A DNA stretch of 44,112 nt from a bacterium BMS3Bbin13. GTDB lineage: Bacteria > Pseudomonadota > Gammaproteobacteria > 21-64-14. Position numbers and translations under genes: made by a program. Shown here piece by piece: positions 37,932 through 44,112 of this stretch; positions within the stretch are counted from its first letter, which is position 1, and the number at the start of each line of letters is the position of its first letter. Where the stretch lies: assembly GCA_002897735.1 (NCBI GenBank), contig BDTW01000051.1, forward strand, positions 1-44,112. Reading direction: 5' to 3'. Below the pieces are notes generated by a model. The model saw nothing but the letters and a program-made list of their open reading frames with translations. It searched no databases and had not been told where the DNA came from.

Positions 37932-39476
37932 ATGGATCAACTCAACCCTTCCGAGATCACCGCGCTCATCAAGGAACGTATCGAGAGCTTCAAGCCCGCT
38001 ACGGAGGAGCGCAACATCGGCACGGTGGTCACCGTCTCCGACGGTATTGTGCGCATCCACGGCCTGGGTGACGTGCGGTACGGCGAGATGATCGAGTTCG
38101 AGGGCGAAGTGTACGGCCTCGCGCTCAATCTCGAACGCGACTCGGTCGGCGCCGTGGTGCTCGGCGATTACGTCGACATCGCCGAGGGCAGCACGGTCAA
38201 GACCACCGGGCGCATCCTCGAGGTGCCGGTCGGTGAGGCGCTCGCGGGGCGCGTAGTGGATGCGCTCGGACGCCCGCTCGACGGCAAGGGTCCGATCAAG
38301 ACTGAACAGACTTACCCGATCGAACAGGTCGCCCCGGGGGTCATCTCCCGCCAGTCCGTCTCCCAACCGGTGCAGACGGGGCTCAAGTCGGTGGACTCCA
38401 TGGTGCCGGTCGGCCGCGGCCAACGCGAACTCATCATCGGCGACCGCCAGACCGGCAAAACCGCAGTCGCCCTGGACACCATCATCAACCAGCGCGACAC
38501 CGGCATCCTGTGCATTTACGTTGCGGTGGGACAGAAGGCCTCCTCGGTTGCGGGCGTGGTCGCGAAGCTGAGTGAAACCGACTCGCTCAAACACACGATC
38601 GTGGTTGTCGCCTCGGCGGCCGAATCCGCCGCGATGCAGTACATCGCCCCCTACGCCGGCTGCGCCATGGGCGAGTACTTCCGCGACAACGGCCGCGATG
38701 CGCTGATCATCTACGACGATCTCACCAAGCAGGCATGGGCGTACCGGCAGATCTCGCTCCTGCTGCGCCGCCCGCCCGGGCGCGAAGCGTATCCGGGCGA
38801 CATCTTCTATCTGCACTCGCGCCTGCTCGAACGTGCCTCGCGTGTGAGCGTCGACTATGTCGAGCGTCATACCAAAGGCAAGGTAAAGGGCAAAACCGGC
38901 TCGCTCACGGCACTGCCGATCATCGAGACCCAGGCGGGCGACGTATCCGCCTTCGTGCCGACGAATGTGATCTCCATCACCGACGGACAGATCTTTCTGG
39001 AATCGGATCTGTTCAACGCAGGCATTCGCCCGGCGATCAACGCGGGGCTTTCCGTATCGCGGGTCGGCGGTGCGGCGCAGACCAAGATCATCAAGAAGCT
39101 CGGAGGCAGTATTCGTCTCGCGCTCGCGCAATATCGTGAACTCGCGGCATTTGCGCAGTTCGCCTCGGATCTCGACGAGTCGACCCGACGCCAGCTTGAA
39201 CGCGGCAAGCGGGTGACCGAGTTGATGAAACAAAAGCAGTACTCGCCGCTTTCGGTCGCCGAAATAGCCTTCTCGCTCTACGCCGCAAACGAGGGCTTCC
39301 TCGACGATCTTGAAATCGAAAAGATCGGCGTCTTCGAAGCGGCGTTGCACGATTACCTGCGCTCCGAACGGAAAGATCTGCTCGATCGCATCGATGCGAG
39401 CGGCGACTACGACGACAAGGTGGCCGCCGTCATGCACGAGGCGGTGGAATTCTTCAAGGCCCATCGGGCCTGGTAG
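37932..39476 (+). CDS. atpA: F-type ATP synthase subunit alpha
   Basis: A 514-residue non-catalytic nucleotide-binding F1 subunit. The P-loop is GDRQTGKTA. Other marks are the N-terminal [16 protein letters not shown] beta-barrel, the Walker B region ALIIYDDL, and [10 protein letters not shown] with the arginine finger that completes the catalytic site on beta. Normal length; ATG at 37932. The long open frame on the opposite strand is a shadow. Confidence 0.98.
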   Translation: MDQLNPSEITALIKERIESFKPATEERNIGTVVTVSDGIVRIHGLGDVRYGEMIEFEGEVYGLALNLERDSVGAVVLGDYVDIAEGSTVKTTGRILEVPVGEALAGRVVDALGRPLDGKGPIKTEQTYPIEQVAPGVISRQSVSQPVQTGLKSVDSMVPVGRGQRELIIGDRQTGKTAVALDTIINQRDTGILCIYVAVGQKASSVAGVVAKLSETDSLKHTIVVVASAAESAAMQYIAPYAGCAMGEYFRDNGRDALIIYDDLTKQAWAYRQISLLLRRPPGREAYPGDIFYLHSRLLERASRVSVDYVERHTKGKVKGKTGSLTALPIIETQAGDVSAFVPTNVISITDGQIFLESDLFNAGIRPAINAGLSVSRVGGAAQTKIIKKLGGSIRLALAQYRELAAFAQFASDLDESTRRQLERGKRVTELMKQKQYSPLSVAEIAFSLYAANEGFLDDLEIEKIGVFEAALHDYLRSERKDLLDRIDASGDYDDKVAAVMHEAVEFFKAHRAW

Positions 39477-39486
39477 GGGACAGGCG

Positions 39487-40347
39487 GTGGCCGCTGGCAA
39501 GGAAATTCGCACCAAGATCGGGAGTATCCGGAATACCCAGAAGATCACCAAGGCGATGGAAATGGTCGCGGCGAGCAAGATGCGCCGCGCCCAGGAACAT
39601 ATGGCCGCCGCACGTCCCTATGCCGAGCGGATTCGGGTGGTCGCAAGCCATATCGCGCTGGCCCATCCCGAGTATCGGCATCCGTTCCTTGTGGAGCGCG
39701 AGACGCGCAACATCGGCATCATCGTGGTTGCGACCGACCGGGGACTCTGCGGCGGACTGAACATCAACCTTTTCCGGTGCGCGCTTCAGGCGGCGAGCGA
39801 GTGGCAGGAAAAGGGTGTGGGACTCAAGTTTGCACTCGTCGGTTCGAAGGCGGGCGCGTTTTTCCGGCATGTGGGCGGTGAGGTGCTCGCCCAGGCCGAT
39901 CGTCTGGGGGATCGCCCGGTGATGGAGCAACTCATCGGTGTGGTGGGCGCAATGCTTTCCGCTTACGACAAGGGCGAGATCGACCGCCTGTTGATCGCGG
40001 AGAATCGCTTCGTCAACACCATGAGCCAGCATCCGCGCGTAGCGTCGCTGCTGCCCATCCCTCCGGCCGAAAATACGAGCATGCACCACCAGTGGGATTA
40101 CATCTACGAGCCCGAAGCACGCGAGGTGCTCGACGAGGTGCTGCGCCGCTACATCGAGTCGCAGGTGCTCCAGGCCGTTGTGGAAAACGTGGCCTGCGAG
40201 ATGGCCGCGCGGATGGTGGCTATGAAGAGCGCATCGGACAATGCGGGCGAACTGATCGAAGAGCTGCAGCTCGTCTACAACAAGGCGCGTCAGGCGGCGA
40301 TCACGCAGGAGATCGCGGAGATTGTGAGCGGTGCGGCCGCGGTTTGA
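39487..40347 (+). CDS. atpG: F-type ATP synthase subunit gamma
   Basis: A 286-residue central shaft of F1. The N-terminal helix carries [33 protein letters not shown], and the C-terminal helix has [19 protein letters not shown]; together they form the coiled-coil rotor. The middle has [11 protein letters not shown]. Start is a GTG at 39487 with GGGGA about 7 nt upstream, 10 nt after atpA; the longer in-frame reading into atpA is rejected. Confidence 0.96.
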   Translation: MAAGKEIRTKIGSIRNTQKITKAMEMVAASKMRRAQEHMAAARPYAERIRVVASHIALAHPEYRHPFLVERETRNIGIIVVATDRGLCGGLNINLFRCALQAASEWQEKGVGLKFALVGSKAGAFFRHVGGEVLAQADRLGDRPVMEQLIGVVGAMLSAYDKGEIDRLLIAENRFVNTMSQHPRVASLLPIPPAENTSMHHQWDYIYEPEAREVLDEVLRRYIESQVLQAVVENVACEMAARMVAMKSASDNAGELIEELQLVYNKARQAAITQEIAEIVSGAAAV

Positions 40348-40396
40348 TTTTTCGGAAAAACGGCGCCGTCCGCCCCAAACACGGTTCAAGGTATAG

Positions 40397-41787
<1,391 letters not shown>

Positions 41788-41788
<1 letters not shown>

Positions 41789-42216
41789 TGTCCACTATCC
41801 ACGTCAACATCGTTAGTGCCGACGAAGCAATCTTTGACGGCGAGGCCGAGATAGTCTTTGCGCCGGCGCTGATGGGCGAAGTCGGCATACTGCCCAAGCA
41901 CACGCCGCTATTGACGCAGTTGCGACCGGGCGCGGTGCGCGTGCGCCTGGGGGCGGGCGAGGAACGGAACTTCTTCGTCTCGGGCGGCATTCTCGAGGTG
42001 CAGCCGCACATGGTTTCGGTGCTTGCCGATACGGCCGTGCGTGCGCGCGATCTCGACGAACAGGCCGTGCTGGAGGCGAAACAACGTGCCGAAGACACGC
42101 TTGCCGAACGGCGTAAGGAAGGGGTCGATCTGGCCCATGCCAAGGCCGAGCTGGACGAGGCCCTTGCCCGCCTGCGCCTGATTCAGTATCTGCGTGAGCG
42201 CGATCTGCGGCACTGA
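41788..42216 (+). CDS. atpC: F-type ATP synthase subunit epsilon
   Basis: A 142-residue F1 rotor-foot subunit that can inhibit ATP hydrolysis. The N-terminal beta-sandwich shows VNIVSADEAIFDGEAE, GEVGILPKHTPLLTQL and FFVSGGILEVQP; the C-terminal part is the two-helix hairpin. The start is a GTG overlapping the atpD stop by one base (TAGTG). Last gene of the atp operon; glmU, often next in gammaproteobacteria, is not there. Confidence 0.95.
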
Positions 42217-42476
42217 GTTTCGCCGGTACTCAGGCGGCGCGGCGATCCCGTTCGGGCGGAGGCGATCTGTCGGCGTCTTGTTTCCGCTCCGTGTGGTCCC
42301 GACCTTCCGTACCCGTCCGGTAAGGATGCGCGCCGCGGAACCGGCGGCCGGCCGCGCATCCGCCCTCCCCTAAGCCGGGCAGACACCCGGCTACAAGTTC
42401 ATGCGGCTGCTCGCGCACCGCCGCGCTGCCCCTACCCCCCGTACCGTCGCCCCTCCTCCGCGGTTCACACGGGACA
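42217..42476. other. atpC-metE convergent intergenic region with three stem-loops
   Basis: Holds no gene. Three inverted repeats can be seen: GGATGCGCG/CGCGCATCC (42324-42332 with 42353-42361, 9 bp, 20-nt loop), AGCCGGG/CCCGGCT (42373-42392, 7 bp, 6-nt loop), and a 10-bp perfect stem at 42466-42489 that spans the metE stop codon. None has a T-run on either strand, but together they probably end transcription from both convergent operons. Confidence 0.5.
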
Positions 42477-44112
42477 TCAGTCCCGTGTGCCTGCGCCGCG
42501 ATGCCGCGCCTCGCGCAGCAGGCTTGCCGCGCGCACCATGTTCGCGAGCGCCGCTTCGACCTCCGGCCACGCGCGGGTCTTGAGCCCGCAGTCGGGATTC
42601 ACCCACAGTCTCTGCGGCGGAATGAGCCGTGCCGCCTTCTCCAGCAGGGCGATCATCTCCTCCACCGGAGGCACCCTGGGCGAGTGGATGTCGAAGACGC
42701 CGGGACCGATCTCGTTCGGATACTCGAAATCCCGGAACGCCTCGAGCAACTCCATGCGCGAGCGTGAGGTCTCGATGGTAATCACGTCGGCGTCGAGCGC
42801 GGCGATCGCCTCCAGGATGTCGTTGAACTCCGCGTAGCACATGTGCGTGTGGATCTGGGTCTCGTCACGCACGCCGGAGGAGGCGATACGGAAGCAGCGC
42901 GCGGCCCAGTCCAGATACGCGGGACGCTCGGCGCCCCGTAGCGGCAGCCCCTCGCGAAACGCCGGCTCGTCGATCTGGATAATCGGAATCCCGGCCGCCT
43001 CCAGGTCCGCAACTTCATCGCGCAAGGCGAGTGCAAGCTGCCTACACGTGCGCTCGCGCGGCTGATCATCGCGCACGAACGACCACTGCAGGATGGTCAC
43101 CGGTCCCGTGAGCATGCCCTTGACCGGACGCGCGGTGAGGGACTGGGCGTAGGCGATCCATTCCACGGTCATCGGGCCGCGGCGCTGCACGTCCCCGTAG
43201 AGGATCGGCGGCCGAACGCAACGGGACCCGTAGCTCTGCACCCAGCCGTTCTGCGTGAGCGCAAACCCGTCGAGCATCTCGCCGAAGTATTCCACCATGT
43301 CCGTGCGCTCCGGCTCGCCGTGCACCAGCACATCCAGGCCCAACGCCTCCTGACGCGCGATGATCCGTGCGATCTCCTCGCGCATACGCTCCCGGTAGGC
43401 GTCGGCATCGAGCACTCCACGCCGGAAGTCCCGGCGCGCCCGGCGGATCTCCGTGGTCTGCGGAAACGAGCCGATGGTGGTGGTCGGAAACTCGGGCAAC
43501 GCGAGCCGGCGGCGTTGCGCCTCGCGCCGCCGGGCATACGGACTCGCCCGGCGCGCCCACGCCTCCGTCACGGCGGCGAGCCGCTGCTCGACCGACGGGC
43601 GGTGGATACGCGCCGATCGCCGTCGCTCCCGCACGGCACGACGTGCGGCCTCGATCTCCTGCGCCACCGCGGGTTCGCCTTCCAACAGGGCGCGGCGCAG
43701 CACCACCAGTTCATCGAGTTTTTGTACCGCGAACGCGAACCATTCGTGCAACTCGGGATCGAGTGCGGTCTCCGCGTCCAGGTCGACCGGAACGTGCAGC
43801 AGCGAGCAGGAGGGAGCGAGCCACAGCCGCTCCCCGAGGCGCTCGCGCGCCGGACGCAGGCGGTCCAACACCGGATCCGGATCGGTGCGCCACACATTGC
43901 GCCCGTCGACGACGCCGGCGGAGAGAACCTTATAGGCCGGAAGCCGGTCGAGCACGGCGTCGAGTTGTTCCGGGGCCCGGACCAGATCGACGTGCAGACC
44001 GTCCACCGGGAGTCGGCAGGCAAGCCCCAATTGCGCGTCCAGTCCGCCGAAGTAGGTGGCGACCATGCGATGCAGCCCCGGCACCTGCAAGCGAGAGTAA
44101 GCCGATTCGAAG
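42477..44112 (-). CDS. metE: Cobalamin-independent methionine synthase MetE, partial (5' end outside window)
   Basis: Transfers a methyl group from methyl-tetrahydrofolate polyglutamate to homocysteine without B12. About 544 residues are visible; the frame stays open to the right edge, so the N-terminus lies beyond it (the family is about 750 residues). The catalytic barrel has [32 protein letters not shown], the zinc ligands in HTHMCYAEF (His and Cys) and a final zinc Cys in NPDCGLKTR, and TIETSRS. It is convergent with the atp operon. A TTG at 44088-44090 is an apparent start only because of the window edge. Confidence 0.96.
   Translation of the reverse strand, partial: FESAYSRLQVPGLHRMVATYFGGLDAQLGLACRLPVDGLHVDLVRAPEQLDAVLDRLPAYKVLSAGVVDGRNVWRTDPDPVLDRLRPARERLGERLWLAPSCSLLHVPVDLDAETALDPELHEWFAFAVQKLDELVVLRRALLEGEPAVAQEIEAARRAVRERRRSARIHRPSVEQRLAAVTEAWARRASPYARRREAQRRRLALPEFPTTTIGSFPQTTEIRRARRDFRRGVLDADAYRERMREEIARIIARQEALGLDVLVHGEPERTDMVEYFGEMLDGFALTQNGWVQSYGSRCVRPPILYGDVQRRGPMTVEWIAYAQSLTARPVKGMLTGPVTILQWSFVRDDQPRERTCRQLALALRDEVADLEAAGIPIIQIDEPAFREGLPLRGAERPAYLDWAARCFRIASSGVRDETQIHTHMCYAEFNDILEAIAALDADVITIETSRSRMELLEAFRDFEYPNEIGPGVFDIHSPRVPPVEEMIALLEKAARLIPPQRLWVNPDCGLKTRAWPEVEAALANMVRAASLLREARHRGAGTRD

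Noticed and set aside
37401-39578. Minus-strand 725-residue open frame
   Set aside because: Antisense shadow of atpH and atpA.
44088-44090. TTG as the metE start
   Set aside because: The frame continues open to the window edge with MetE-like sequence, and about 200 N-terminal residues would be missing.

Overview
The window comes from a GC-rich proteobacterial chromosome, most likely a gammaproteobacterium. Two conserved blocks support this: rimP-nusA-infB-rbfA-truB-rpsO-pnp on the minus strand at the left, and atpIBEFHAGDC on the plus strand at the right. Between them lie accessory genes for an extracellular glycan, for heavy-metal efflux and for a drug-type RND pump. The metal load would suit a metal-rich habitat, but genus and lifestyle cannot be read from the sequence.

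Region 1 (1-8300, minus) is the nusA/infB translation and RNA-metabolism operon. It has a recognisable sigma70-type promoter at 8271-8299 and a leader of about 220 nt. The leader carries two intrinsic-terminator-like hairpins before a GTG-started rimP, which looks like an attenuated leader. pnp runs off the left edge.

Region 2 (8400-18190) is accessory. On the plus strand a large modular lipoprotein is followed after 2 nt by a DUF4185-type secreted protein. Facing them on the minus strand is a glycan cluster: a GT4 glycosyltransferase, a PIG-L deacetylase whose start overlaps the end of that GT4, a Wzx-like flippase, and a second, clearly AT-rich GT4. No polymerase is visible. About 0.8 kb at 17378-18191 holds no convincing gene.

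Region 3 (18192-28818) is a metal-efflux island. The minus strand reads: unknown 98-aa ORF, small His-containing periplasmic protein, CzcC-, CzcB- and CzcA-like pump, a divergent PII-like protein overlapping the end of czcA, and a P1B-type ATPase. Transcribed divergently on the plus strand are an SmtB/ArsR-type repressor, with both alpha3-like and alpha5-like metal-site residues, and a CDF zinc exporter. The repressor could control both directions from the shared 27.3-27.5 kb region. The set covers cytoplasm-to-periplasm export (P1B ATPase, CDF) and export across the outer membrane (CzcCBA).

Region 4 (28850-34831, plus) is a three-gene HAE1-type RND operon: NodT-family outer-membrane lipoprotein, adaptor and permease, overlapping end to start. 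No local regulator is visible. Region 5 (35176-42216, plus) is the complete F1Fo ATP synthase operon behind a good sigma70-like promoter. Its c subunit has Glu-Ser where E. coli has Asp-Ala. Region 6 (42477-44112, minus) is the C-terminal part of metE, running off the right edge.
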